Of a DNA stretch of 63,720 nucleotides, positions 7,487 to 14,900 are shown piece by piece (position 1 is the stretch's first letter; the number at the start of each line of letters is the position of its first letter). The DNA is from Scatocola faecipullorum. Lineage in GTDB: Bacteria > Pseudomonadota > Alphaproteobacteria > RF32 > CAG-239. A model generated the notes under the pieces. That model saw nothing but the letters and a program-made list of their open reading frames with translations. It searched no databases and was not told where the DNA came from. The stretch is taken from contig DVNC01000050.1 in the NCBI GenBank assembly GCA_018714685.1, positions 1-63,720 on the forward strand, read 5' to 3'. Made by a program: the position numbers and the translations under genes.

Positions 7487-8975
7487 TGGTTATTGCAAAA
7501 TCTTTTATCTCTCCGCGGATATTGTCTTCCGCCTTATACCCCATACTGACGGTCCAGTACTTCCCGTCATTTTGGTTGTCATATCTCGTATCGACCAGAT
7601 ATTCAATAAAATCGGAATCTTGCTCATCGCCGGCCAAAACATTTTCATAAAGCTGGTCGCCGTTGCCGAGTTCGCCATGCGCCTTGCGGATAACGGCATC
7701 GGCCTCGTGCCAAATGTCATGCTGCGGCGTATCGTTGGACCAATCGTCGACTGATTTGAATTCGGCAATTCCAACATAATTCTTCTGACTGTTTGCCTTG
7801 CCGCCCAGATATTGAATCGCCCATTTATGATGCAGGGAAAAAAACGGAATAACCCCTTTAAACTTCTTTCGGTCAACTTTGGGATTCGGCCGGCCTTCGT
7901 TTAAAATGCTCGGCAGCAGCACGTCAATATATTCCTGAGAAACGCCGTGTTTCAGCAAAGAGTCGCAAAATTTTTTCTGAGCTTCCGGCGTCGGAATGGC
8001 ATTATATTTCCAAAAAAACGCTTTATGACGGCTGTCCAGCCCGGGAACCACGTCTTCCAGCGCAAGAATATTTCCTCTTCCCGGATGATACGGCTCCTTG
8101 CCATACTCATTGAACAAAATGCGCCCAAAATCCGCCACTTTCATTTTCGGCAACAATTCAGGCGGAACGCCCTGTCGGGCCATTGCCTCACGCAAAGGCA
8201 TTTCAATTGACGACAGCATCGTCGTCCGGCAGCAGGCCTGCCATGCCTTGCTTCGGCTGAAATCATAGCTGAACGGCGAAATATCAATCCGCGACCGGGA
8301 CGGACGACGGCTGAAATCTCTGTATGCTTCCGAATAAGGATTATAACGTTTCAGCTGTTCAACCCCGGGAATCTGAAAAAATCCGTTAAAATCAGCCCGG
8401 GTCGCTTTTATTTCGTCTTCGCTTGCTTTCGTATATGGTTTACACTCGATTTTTTTATGAAAATAAGCCAGAAAGTCATTCGTCTTCGCCCGGTTATAGT
8501 CACTGCGATTCTGTTGATAATTGCGCACGGCCAGCTTAATCAGCGCATTCAGTTCGCTTTGCGGCTTATTGTCGATATATTCCTGAAGCTTAGCCCGTTC
8601 TTCGTCATTTTTGACCGTATGAATCAAATGGGTAATCTTTTTAATTTCCTCGGACTGCAACACATCCCGAACATAATTTCCCAGCTTGCGGCCAAAATAA
8701 ACATTATAGCTCTCACAGTAATTGTTAAACAAAGCTTCCATGTTATTTTTACAGCCGAGGTCAACCAGCTTCAGTTGTGCAAACAACTGCTGAAATTCTG
8801 AACGATAGCCGTTCAGCAGCGTGTTAATCCGCCGCTTTTCCGCCTCGTCGGAACAGGCCCGGCGCCGCTCTTGCAAACGTTGAAATGCACCAAACGCTGC
8901 ATCAAACTTGTTCAAAAGCGCAACCCGTTCCTGATTAGGCAAATCCGATCGGCTGATTCGAGGTCTTTTTCCCAT
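7410..8975 (-). CDS. putative HNH-type nuclease protein (toxin candidate)
   Basis: A 521-residue protein with no recognised N-terminal family: helical, highly charged (KFDAAFGAFQRLQERRR), without signal peptide or membrane span. Near the C-terminus an HNH-like arrangement is visible: FFSLHHKWAIQYLGG with H382 and H383, then NYVGIAEF, then HDIWHEAD with H419 and H423. This fits the HH...GG...N...H...H spacing of HNH/colicin-type nucleases. About 100 residues follow, ending in a Lys/Arg-rich tail. The start at 8975 is chosen because upstream sequence would encode an odd hydrophobic extension. A SUKH-type gene overlaps its 3' end. Nuclease activity and toxin role are inferred from the motif and the neighbour. 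Confidence 0.6.
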   Translation of the reverse strand: MGKRPRISRSDLPNQERVALLNKFDAAFGAFQRLQERRRACSDEAEKRRINTLLNGYRSEFQQLFAQLKLVDLGCKNNMEALFNNYCESYNVYFGRKLGNYVRDVLQSEEIKKITHLIHTVKNDEERAKLQEYIDNKPQSELNALIKLAVRNYQQNRSDYNRAKTNDFLAYFHKKIECKPYTKASEDEIKATRADFNGFFQIPGVEQLKRYNPYSEAYRDFSRRPSRSRIDISPFSYDFSRSKAWQACCRTTMLSSIEMPLREAMARQGVPPELLPKMKVADFGRILFNEYGKEPYHPGRGNILALEDVVPGLDSRHKAFFWKYNAIPTPEAQKKFCDSLLKHGVSQEYIDVLLPSILNEGRPNPKVDRKKFKGVIPFFSLHHKWAIQYLGGKANSQKNYVGIAEFKSVDDWSNDTPQHDIWHEADAVIRKAHGELGNGDQLYENVLAGDEQDSDFIEYLVDTRYDNQNDGKYWTVSMGYKAEDNIRGEIKDFAITNEKAKSPAKKEKNIDKRYRPAAYAR

Positions 8976-9104
8976 AACATTCTCTTTTTTGTCGTTTATT
9001 TGTCTATAAAATACCACATTATGGTAAAGATTTCTATAAAAAAATGCAGACAGAAACAAAAAAAGCGCTATATTAAAGGCAAATGCCACACAAGGAGATG
9101 AACA

Positions 9105-9839
9105 ATGTCACGCCTTTATAAAAATATCGTCATTCTGACCGGAGCCGGAATTTCCGCAGAGTCCGGCCTGGCAACCTTCCGCAGTTCCAACGGTTTATGG
9201 AACAACCATCGCGTTGAAGACGTTGCCTCCGTCGAAGGCTTTCAGCGCAATCCTGCCCTCGTGCACGATTTTTACAATGAACTGAAAATTGAAATTCAAA
9301 AGGCCAAACCAAACCCGGCACATCTCGCCATCACTAAACTGCAAAAAGAATACCCGGGCACCGTCAGCGTTATCACCCAAAACGTTGACACCTTGCACGA
9401 AAAAGCCGGAAATACAAATATCTGCCATATTCACGGACAAATCAACCAGGCCGTCTGCCTTAACTGCGGCCATATCTTGGAAACTTTCGGCGATGTCGAT
9501 ACTGAAACAACCTGCCCTCAATGCGGTATCAGCGGCATGATGAAACCGAATATTGTCTTCTTCGGAGAAAATCTGCTCTGTATGGACAAGGTCGAACAAC
9601 TGCTGCAAAACTGCGACTTATTTATTTCCGTCGGAACTTCCGGCGTCGTTTTTCCCGCCGCAGCCTTTGTGCAGACAGCCAAATACCATGGCGCCGACAC
9701 CTGGGAATTTACACTCGAACCAACCGCCAACAACTATTACTTCGACCACCATATCTACGGCCCGGCCGGACAAACCCTGCCCCCGTTCGTCGATAATCTC
9801 ATCAGAGAATCCCACCCTGAGAACGGACTTCCGCTATAA
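9105..9839 (+). CDS. cobB: NAD-dependent protein deacylase (sirtuin)
   Basis: Sir2-family enzyme removing acyl groups from lysines with NAD+. The 244-residue protein shows GAGISAESGLATFR (13-26), TQNVDTLH (91-98), catalytic H110 in HIHG, a four-cysteine zinc site (C118, C121, C137, C140) and the late NAD-binding segment SVGTSGVVFPAAAF. The class III desuccinylase signature Y-x-x-R is not intact: FYNEL has Y57, but L60 replaces the arginine (K61 follows), so substrate preference may differ from E. coli CobB. AGGAGATGAACA precedes the ATG. It is divergent from the nuclease gene and overlaps the next minus-strand gene tail to tail by 6 bp. Confidence 0.93.
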   Translation: MSRLYKNIVILTGAGISAESGLATFRSSNGLWNNHRVEDVASVEGFQRNPALVHDFYNELKIEIQKAKPNPAHLAITKLQKEYPGTVSVITQNVDTLHEKAGNTNICHIHGQINQAVCLNCGHILETFGDVDTETTCPQCGISGMMKPNIVFFGENLLCMDKVEQLLQNCDLFISVGTSGVVFPAAAFVQTAKYHGADTWEFTLEPTANNYYFDHHIYGPAGQTLPPFVDNLIRESHPENGLPL

Positions 9840-10838
9840 ATCCTGTTCCAAACGGACGGCTTTGAGTTTGGGAATAAAAAGAACTTCGCTGCCGCTGCGG
9901 ACAAAATAACCGCGATTGACCGCCCGGGTCAGATAATGTTCCCGGTTTTCGTCGTCAATAACACGAACTTCCCGCTGTTGCAAATCCTGCCGGCAGCCGA
10001 GCATGCCGCAATAAAAACTTCCCCACACTGCCGCCGTCAGCAGCAAAACGCTGCGATTGTGGTGAACAATCCGCAACGCCAGATCCGCCAGCAGCACAAT
10101 AACCGTAACAAAGAATCCGCCGAAGAAATAAGCCGGAGCCGCTGCCCAGACTTTCCCGTACACCGGAATCAAAAACAAAAAATAAACTGCCGCAACCGCC
10201 ACTGCTCCCAGCAGGCTCCATCCGCCGATACGAAGAGCAATTCCGCCCAGCACTTTTAACTCGGGCCACATTTTCTTCCGCGAAAGCTCATATTTATAAA
10301 CCAGCTTGTCATATTGGCCTTTTTCGGCAGCCAGAAAACGCTGCAAACGCTCTACCGAAACCTTCCGCCCCCGCCGCCGCGATAATTTGCGGTATGTATT
10401 TTTGCCGTAAGCTTTTGCCAATTGCAACCGCAAGAGCCACTGCTCCAAGGCACTGTTCCACAGCTCGGTTTTCAAACGCGCAATTTGCTGCAGGCTGTCT
10501 GCCGGCCCGTCATATTTTGCCCACCAAAAGCGGAGCTTATGCAGCAGTTTCTGATACGGCCCGGAAGAACTGTCTAAAATCTGTACTATCAGAGAAGTGT
10601 ATAAAATCAGCCCCAGAACAAGCCCCGGCAGCGTTCCGCTGTAATAGTCCCTTGTCCGCAGCAGACTCATATAGCGCCAGTCCAACCCGTAAAAATATCC
10701 CAGATTATAAATAAACAGAGCCATAATGACAATCAGGACCAGCATCGGCAGATAAGTCTGAAACAAATCGGCCACCCGAAACGGCTGTTCCCAGCTGCGG
10801 ACAGGCCTGCCGGATTGAATTGTTTTGGAACGGGGCAT
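9834..10838 (-). CDS. multi-pass membrane protein of unknown function
   Basis: A 334-residue protein, not recognised. Predicted layout: a basic N-terminus, membrane segments at about 30-50 (LPMLVLIVIMALFIYNLGYF) and 70-88, a long cytoplasmic charged stretch with an RRRGRK patch (about 100-200), three more spans (about 205-290), and a soluble tail containing EVRVIDDENREHYLTRAVNRG. It converges on the sirtuin gene and is followed upstream by its own terminator-bounded region. No functional context. Confidence 0.7.
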   Translation of the reverse strand: MPRSKTIQSGRPVRSWEQPFRVADLFQTYLPMLVLIVIMALFIYNLGYFYGLDWRYMSLLRTRDYYSGTLPGLVLGLILYTSLIVQILDSSSGPYQKLLHKLRFWWAKYDGPADSLQQIARLKTELWNSALEQWLLRLQLAKAYGKNTYRKLSRRRGRKVSVERLQRFLAAEKGQYDKLVYKYELSRKKMWPELKVLGGIALRIGGWSLLGAVAVAAVYFLFLIPVYGKVWAAAPAYFFGGFFVTVIVLLADLALRIVHHNRSVLLLTAAVWGSFYCGMLGCRQDLQQREVRVIDDENREHYLTRAVNRGYFVRSGSEVLFIPKLKAVRLEQDL

Positions 10839-10918
10839 TTTTCTTCCTTCTCAAACTTTCATAACTTGACAACATTATAGACAAAATTTACATTTTCGCA
10901 ACAAAATTTTATGACACA

Positions 10919-10946
10919 AAAAAACCGGGCTGCACACCCGGTTTTT
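10919..10946. terminator. terminator downstream of the histidine phosphatase gene
   Basis: AAAACCGGG / CCCGGTTTT stem with A and T runs on both sides. It most likely ends the minus-strand gene that stops at 10956. Confidence 0.75.
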
Positions 10947-10955
10947 ATCCTCAAG

Positions 10956-11528
10956 TCATTCTTCTATCCGCCAGTTTCCGTCCCAAACAACGTGTATGGC
11001 TTCGGCATTCGGCAGTTTTTCGCCGTTGCCGCCCATTGTCATCAGCAAAAAGCGCAAAGCGGCGCTGTGCGAAGAAATGCCGATAACACTTTCAGGCTTC
11101 TCCAGCAAATCGGCCAGAGCCTGCTGCATCCGCCGTTGAATGGCTGCTTTGCTCTCCCCGCCCGGAAATCCCTGTGCCATCGCCAAACCCGGCTTGTACC
11201 AGCTGTCAATAATCTCCGGCCACCGGCGTTTCACTTCCTCTTTGGACAGCCCTTCCGCCGCACCGAAATTGCCTTCCAGCAAGCGTTCGTCACTGATAAC
11301 CGCAATACAGAGCCGTACGGCCGCAATCTCTGCCGTTTGCCTTGCCCGCCGCAAAGGAGAAGTATAAATCACCTCTATCTCCTTTTCTTCCAGATAAACT
11401 GCCAGTTTTTGAGCCTGCAAACGCCCGGTTTCATTTAACCCGGCGTCAATTCCCTGCCCCTGACGCAGCCCGAGGCGGTTATACTCGGTTTCGCCGTGGC
11501 GGAACAGATAAAAGTCTTTTCTTTTCAT
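10956..11528 (-). CDS. histidine phosphatase (phosphoglycerate mutase-like) family protein
   Basis: A 190-residue branch 1 histidine phosphatase. The phosphohistidine motif is FRHGETEYN (H11), the second arginine lies in SPLRRARQTAE near residue 60, the acidic residue in LLEGNFGAAEG, and the second histidine in ISSHSAALRFL near residue 155. Members include cofactor-dependent mutases, alpha-ribazole phosphatases and sugar phosphatases; nothing here decides the substrate. The gene stands alone with its own terminator. Confidence 0.88.
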   Translation of the reverse strand: MKRKDFYLFRHGETEYNRLGLRQGQGIDAGLNETGRLQAQKLAVYLEEKEIEVIYTSPLRRARQTAEIAAVRLCIAVISDERLLEGNFGAAEGLSKEEVKRRWPEIIDSWYKPGLAMAQGFPGGESKAAIQRRMQQALADLLEKPESVIGISSHSAALRFLLMTMGGNGEKLPNAEAIHVVWDGNWRIEE

Positions 11529-11618
11529 AAAAAATAATTTTAAGACAACAATATAAACAAAATTCCTATTTTCACGGAAACTTGTTTAACACTTTTTGAC
11601 TGCCGTGCAAATTAAATT

Positions 11619-11936
11619 TTACAAATTTTCTAAATCTTTAAGATAAATCCAGCGCTTAATCTTGGAAAAATCGGCGGAAGGCGTGCCGTTCAGCGTCGAA
11701 ATCAAATACTTTCCGTCTGCATCCTCAAACAGGCAAAGCGCATCAGCCTGCGGCAGAACGCCGGAATACCAGAGCGTTTTGTCTTTTTGCATTTTGGCCA
11801 AGCTGGACACACAACTGATCCAGCGTTTTTTCATCTTGGCAATCCGCCATTCGGCAATCACCACATATAAAATCACAATCAACCCGGCTATCGGCATTTT
11901 TCCCTCGCTGACAAACATCTGTAATAAATTAAGCAT
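11619..11936 (-). CDS. small single-span membrane protein
   Basis: A 105-residue protein with one N-terminal membrane segment (PIAGLIVILYVVIAEWRI) followed by a basic stop-transfer patch and a soluble domain (DKTLWYSGVLPQADALCLFE, then WIYLKDLENL). Not recognised. No Shine-Dalgarno sequence is visible before the ATG. No cue to function. Confidence 0.55.
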   Translation of the reverse strand: MLNLLQMFVSEGKMPIAGLIVILYVVIAEWRIAKMKKRWISCVSSLAKMQKDKTLWYSGVLPQADALCLFEDADGKYLISTLNGTPSADFSKIKRWIYLKDLENL

Positions 11937-11964
11937 ATATCGGTTAATTTTAAATTGCCAACAA

Positions 11965-11995
11965 AAAAATATCCCGCCTTAACGGCGGGATATTT
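11965..11995. terminator. terminator of the ECF sigma cassette
   Basis: ATATCCCGCC / GGCGGGATAT stem with flanking A7 and T runs. It lies directly downstream of the minus-strand LTxxQ gene. Confidence 0.75.
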
Positions 11996-12008
11996 ACTGA
12001 TTGAAAAA

Positions 12009-12521
12009 TCAGTCTTTGTCATGAACGTCATGAAGCTTCTTCTCATGGCGGTCACGGCGCATGTCATGACGGGCTTTCCTGGCTTCATGGCGCTTTTTCA
12101 TTTCTTCATGATGCCGGGCTTTGATGTCTTTAAGCTTTTCTTTCTGCTCCGGAGTCAGAATTTTTTCAAACTCCAGCATATTGTCTTCACGCAGCTTATC
12201 CATCTTCTCACGAATGTCTTTCATCTCCTCAAACAGCGGTTTAAGCTTTTCACGGCCTTCTTTGCGGATTTTCTCGGCCTGCTCCTGCTGCTCTTTTGTC
12301 AGTCCCAAATCGTCCGCCAGTTTTTTAGACATCTTTTTCTCCATCTTTTCCATTTTCTTCTCCATCGCTTTATCTGCACCCGGCGGCGGAGGAGGAGGCA
12401 GCATTTCATCTCCGTGATGCGGCGGCGGAGGCGGCAGCGGCATATCATCGGCAGCCTGAACATTCAGGGCGCCCAAAGCCATAACGCTGAAACAAACGGC
12501 AGTTAATAAAACTTTCTTCAT
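12009..12521 (-). CDS. periplasmic LTxxQ protein (Spy/CpxP/CnrX-like), His-rich
   Basis: A 170-residue secreted protein: signal peptide with a cleavage site near VQA-ADD (residue 23), a Pro/His linker (two PPPPPP runs around HHGDE), then a helical domain with two LTxxQ motifs (LTKEQ and LTPEQ), the hallmark of Spy, CpxP, ZraP and CnrX. The C-terminus is rich in His and basic residues (KARHHEEMKKRHEARKARHD), suggesting metal binding. The ATG at 12521 is preferred because the Shine-Dalgarno AAAAGGAG, embedded in the end of the sigma gene, sits 8 nt before it; an ATG two codons earlier is too close. The gene partly overlaps the ECF sigma gene, so a role as envelope or metal sensor is inferred. 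Confidence 0.85.
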   Translation of the reverse strand: MKKVLLTAVCFSVMALGALNVQAADDMPLPPPPPHHGDEMLPPPPPPGADKAMEKKMEKMEKKMSKKLADDLGLTKEQQEQAEKIRKEGREKLKPLFEEMKDIREKMDKLREDNMLEFEKILTPEQKEKLKDIKARHHEEMKKRHEARKARHDMRRDRHEKKLHDVHDKD

Positions 12522-12523
12522 TA

Positions 12524-13018
12524 TCATTCTCCTTTTAACGGTTGTAACACTTCGCTCAAAAGTTTCCGAGCATTAAAGAGTCTGGATTTGATGGTTCCGA
12601 CCGGATCGCCGGTCTTTTTGGCAATCTGCTCATAACTCATCTCTTCAAACTCAAACAGAATAATCACCTGGCGCAGCTTTTTCGGCAGAGTGTCCACGGC
12701 CTTCAGAATAATTTTCTGGCGCTCTCTGGCATCAAACCGCTCTTCGATTTTTCCGCCGACGGCCACTTTTTCCAAAATCGATTCGTCACCTGCTTTGCGC
12801 AGCTCGGCCCGGTGCTGACTGGATTTCAGATAATCGCGGCAGACATTGGCAGCCAAAGCGCTTATCCACTGAACAAACTTCCCTTCTTCATGATAGCGGT
12901 CCAGATTCCGCCAGGTCTTGATATAAACCTCTTGTTCGATGTCTTCATTATACGAGCCGGTCAATTTTTTGATAATTGCCTTAATCCGGCCCTGATGCGC
13001 TGCAATAATTTCTTTCAT
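12524..13018 (-). CDS. ECF-type RNA polymerase sigma factor
   Basis: A 164-residue sigma factor with region 2 (YNEDIEQEVYIKTWRNLDRY, then FVQWISALAANVCRDYLK) and region 4 (LPKKLRQVIILFEFEEMSYE, then IAKKTGDPVGTIKSRLFNAR), and no region 1 or 3, as in extracytoplasmic function sigma factors. The start codon follows the stop of the preceding small membrane gene with no gap (TAA-ATG), indicating translational coupling. Downstream the LTxxQ gene uses a Shine-Dalgarno inside this gene. The tight sigma / small membrane protein pairing suggests a sigma/anti-sigma relationship, and a matching ECF-like promoter stands upstream. Confidence 0.92.
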   Translation of the reverse strand: MKEIIAAHQGRIKAIIKKLTGSYNEDIEQEVYIKTWRNLDRYHEEGKFVQWISALAANVCRDYLKSSQHRAELRKAGDESILEKVAVGGKIEERFDARERQKIILKAVDTLPKKLRQVIILFEFEEMSYEQIAKKTGDPVGTIKSRLFNARKLLSEVLQPLKGE

Positions 13019-13279
13019 TTAGCCGACCATCAACAAGCCGTATTCGTCAACCGGCAAGCCCATATCTTCAATAACCGAACCTTCTTCTATCTGCGCCACC
13101 TGATTTTCAAACTCCATATCCGGCAGCAGGGTATAGGTGTTGTATTTCTGCGGCCACAAGCTGCTCATCATCACCACGCACACCAGCATTCCGAGTGTTG
13201 CTTTAATCCGGTTGTTGCGGCGCTTTCGGGCAAAATACAGCGGCTTGGCCTCCTGTAACAAACGAGAAATGTCATCCAT
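13019..13279 (-). CDS. small membrane protein, probable anti-sigma factor (CnrY-like layout)
   Basis: An 86-residue protein: a cytoplasmic N-terminus of about 25 residues (MDDISRLLQEAKPLYFARKR), one membrane span (ATLGMLVCVVMMSSLW, about 27-43) and a periplasmic tail of about 40 residues. It lacks a zinc-binding anti-sigma domain, but size and topology match CnrY-type anti-sigma factors that hold the sigma factor with a short N-terminal helix. The gene directly abuts the ECF sigma gene. AAGGAG lies upstream. The function is inferred from size, topology and position only. Confidence 0.6.
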   Translation of the reverse strand: MDDISRLLQEAKPLYFARKRRNNRIKATLGMLVCVVMMSSLWPQKYNTYTLLPDMEFENQVAQIEEGSVIEDMGLPVDEYGLLMVG

Positions 13280-13300
13280 GTTTCAAACTCCTTACCCTTA

Positions 13301-13329
13301 TTAGAACGAGACTGTTGTCATTAAAGTTC
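13301..13329 (-). promoter_or_regulatory. ECF-like promoter of the sigma cassette
   Basis: On the minus strand, GAACTT (13324-13329) and TCTAA (13301-13305) are separated by 18 nt, about 20 nt upstream of the first cassette gene. The pattern resembles sigma-E-type promoters (GAACTT, TCnnA), suggesting autoregulation, although the spacing is slightly long. Confidence 0.45.
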
Positions 13330-13347
13330 ATTTTATTTGATATTTAA

Positions 13348-13695
13348 TTAATATCCGGTCGTCACACACTGCTGAACCGTTACACCGTTGTTAACGGTAG
13401 TTGTGCAGTTGGAAGTCGCAACCGGCTGCGGCACAACGGCGGCTTGCACCGGCACATAGGTCTGAACCGTCTGCTGCGGCGTCAGCAAATTGGCTAATGC
13501 CGCCATCCCCACAATCGTCCCCGCCACGGCCAGAGCCGTCCCGCTGCGGTGATGCTTGTGCCTGACGGCTCCCGGCCGATGATACGAATAAACAGGCCCC
13601 GGACGGAAATGCGCCCCGCCGTGGCCGGGAAAAGCCTGAACCGTCCCCGTGCTTAACATCGTTACCGCAGCCAACAGCATCAAAAATTTTTTCAT
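13348..13695 (-). CDS. small secreted His-rich protein with glycine-zipper segment
   Basis: A 115-residue protein with signal peptide (MKKFLMLLAAVTMLSTGTVQA), a His/Pro/Gly-rich stretch (FPGHGGAHFRPGPVYSYHRP), a hydrophobic small-residue segment (TALAVAGTIVGMAALANLL) and a Thr/Val tail with two cysteines (SNCTTTV and VQQCVTT). Similar short secreted proteins are common in proteobacteria without known function. The ATG at 13695 is preceded by GGGAG; the longer frame would add residues before the signal peptide. Its 3' end meets the ECF cassette promoter region, so regulation by that sigma factor is conceivable. Confidence 0.7.
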   Translation of the reverse strand: MKKFLMLLAAVTMLSTGTVQAFPGHGGAHFRPGPVYSYHRPGAVRHKHHRSGTALAVAGTIVGMAALANLLTPQQTVQTYVPVQAAVVPQPVATSNCTTTVNNGVTVQQCVTTGY

Positions 13696-13860
13696 AAATA
13701 AAACTCCCTGTTTTTTTAAGTCTGACACTTCTTAAAACGAACGTTTTTTCTTTTTTGTTCAAAATATTTTTTAATCCCGCGTTTTTCCTTCCCGTCCCTC
13801 ACTCGTTGTCCGCCCTCCGCCATTGCTCTGATAACCATATAATTCATGTCCTTTCTCCGT

Positions 13861-13972
13861 GTCATTACCCGGCTTGACTGGATAACCAGTGCTCCCTCTT
13901 CTGTCATTACCCGGCTTGACCGGATAACCAGTGCTCCCTCCCCTGTCATTACCCGGCTTGACCGGGTAATCT
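13861..13972. repeat. three tandem 42-bp palindromic repeats
   Basis: Three near-identical units start at 13861, 13903 and 13945, each beginning GTCATTACCCGGCTTGACYG. The third is a perfect palindrome, ATTACCCGG-CTTGA-CCGGGTAAT. Read on the minus strand the units encode a YPVKPGND repeat, which creates spurious reading frames. A degenerate copy may lie near 18060-18100. With the RNA elements that follow, they fill the stretch 13696-14654, which has no convincing gene. Confidence 0.85.
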
Positions 13973-14101
13973 GAATTTATACGCCTTTCCGGTTTTATCC
14001 GAACATTCCGCTCAAACCGGAACATAATAAAAAAACAGCCGGATATATCAATCAAACTTAAAATCATCTCATGGCCTTACATAAATTTCCCCTTGCAATT
14101 T

Positions 14102-14341
14102 AGCCGGCTCTCATTTACAGTAGAACCAGCTTTTAGGCAAGGTAAGTCCGGTTTCGTCCGAACCCCAAACCTGATTAACCGTGAGAGCGGGCGGGAACCT
14201 AGTAATTCTTTCATCAGTTACAAGACCCTCTCATGTGAGGGAGCCTCCAATATAAGGCGGCTTCCGCACGAATAAGGAGGGCTGTCCGACTGGTACAGTT
14301 ACTAGCTCCCTCACACCTTTCAGGTCTGAGGGTTTTGTTTT
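14102..14341 (+). ncRNA. candidate structured RNA with attenuator-like terminator
   Basis: A plus-strand terminator at 14308-14341 has no plausible gene before it, but the preceding 200 nt fold. A long stem pairs 14103-14113 with 14182-14192 (one mismatch; core GCTCTCA/TGAGAGC) and closes a branched region. Then TGTGAGGGAGC (14234-14244) can pair perfectly with GCTCCCTCACA (14305-14315), which is the 5' arm of the terminator, and can alternatively pair locally with CCCTC (14226-14230). These mutually exclusive pairings are the layout of a terminator/antiterminator switch. CTAGTAA (14199-14205) with TTACTAG (14299-14305) is another perfect pairing. No known riboswitch class was recognised. The strand is set by the T run. 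Confidence 0.5.
14308..14341 (+). terminator. intrinsic terminator of the structured RNA
   Basis: CCCTCACACCT pairs with AGGTCTGAGGG (one C/C mismatch, TTC loop), followed by TTTTGTTTT. The complementary strand has no T run, so it is plus-strand specific. Confidence 0.8.
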
Positions 14342-14405
14342 GATGGCAGCTCGAAACAAATAAAACCTGATTAAGCTGCTGAATTTTATAAACACGGTAT
14401 TGGCT

Positions 14406-14435
14406 TTGTAAAATTCTTAAGTTATAACATATAAT
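14406..14435 (+). promoter_or_regulatory. sigma-70 promoter of the HTH operon
   Basis: TTGTAA (14406-14411) and TATAAT (14430-14435), 18 nt apart, predict a start near 14442, exactly at the first hairpin of the structured leader. Confidence 0.6.
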
Positions 14436-14441
14436 AATTCA

Positions 14442-14649
14442 GTGTGGACGGTTTGAAACCCCGACACAGATAAATATGTTACATACCCAACGCAGCAGGC
14501 GTTAATCTGCACTCGTACCCTTTTTAAGGGGAGGAGTATTGCGAATACCCGTACCGTGCCGGCTTCGTCCGGCACGGATACGGTAATAAGCATAACTGTA
14601 TATGGGTATGTACAGGGTTTCAGCTCCTCCCGCCTTTTGAAAGGATAGG
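14442..14649 (+). ncRNA. structured 5' leader of the twin HTH operon
   Basis: About 210 nt between the promoter and the first HTH gene fold extensively. TACATACCCA (14480-14489) pairs perfectly with TGGGTATGTA (14603-14612), enclosing AACGC/GCGTT (14489-14503), CCCTT/AAGGG, GTATT-GCG-AATAC (14536-14548) and GTACCGTGCCGG/CCGGCACGGATAC (14551-14581). GGGAGGAG and CTCCTCCC (from about 14624) offer an alternative pairing. The Shine-Dalgarno AAAGGA lies in the hairpin CCTTTTGAAAGG (14633-14644), so it could be hidden or exposed. No known family was recognised; a cis-regulatory RNA or a palindromic mobile element are both possible. Confidence 0.5.
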
Positions 14650-14654
14650 TTGTT

Positions 14655-14900
14655 ATGCAAGCTGATTTGTCCCATTTTATCATTGAAGATAAGCAAAATC
14701 TCGGCTGGAGATTTCACTGGCTGCGTGCCGAACAGCAGGAGCCGATTGATATCTGCGCCCAAAAACTCAATGTTTCCGTTGACGTGATTGATAAGATTGA
14801 AAGCGGACAATTTGACAGTCCTCAAGTCAATCTGGACATCTTAATCCGTTATCTCGCACTTTACGGCGAAAAGTTCCGCCTCAGCCTCGGAGACGACTAA
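14655..14900 (+). CDS. small HTH-domain protein (first of a coupled pair)
   Basis: An 81-residue protein with an XRE-like helix-turn-helix: after LGWRFHWLRAEQQE come ICAQKLNVSVDVIDKIESGQ and VNLDILIRYLALYGEKFRLS, the usual layout in which the third helix is followed by a stabilising helix. It lacks any other domain. AAAGGATAGG lies upstream of the ATG, partly within a hairpin. The stop TAA overlaps the start of the next gene by one base. The long structured leader upstream suggests post-transcriptional control. DNA-binding role inferred. Confidence 0.72.
   Translation: MQADLSHFIIEDKQNLGWRFHWLRAEQQEPIDICAQKLNVSVDVIDKIESGQFDSPQVNLDILIRYLALYGEKFRLSLGDD

Noticed and set aside
13716..14067. Open frames on the minus strand across 13.7-14.1 kb encoding YPVKPGND repeats
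   Set aside because: They are produced by the 42-bp palindromic repeats, have no ribosome binding site, and two frames are open in parallel.
14205..14230. CTGATGA on the minus strand, as in hammerhead ribozymes
   Set aside because: The second core element and flanking stems are missing.
14093..14275. Plus-strand frame of 60 codons within the structured RNA
   Set aside because: It starts with TTG without a Shine-Dalgarno, and the sequence is better explained by its extensive pairing.
14102..14341. Assignment of the RNA to TPP, FMN, cobalamin, 6S or RNase P RNA
   Set aside because: Short matches (AACCTGATTAACC, AGTCCGG) occur, but the defining conserved boxes of each class are absent.
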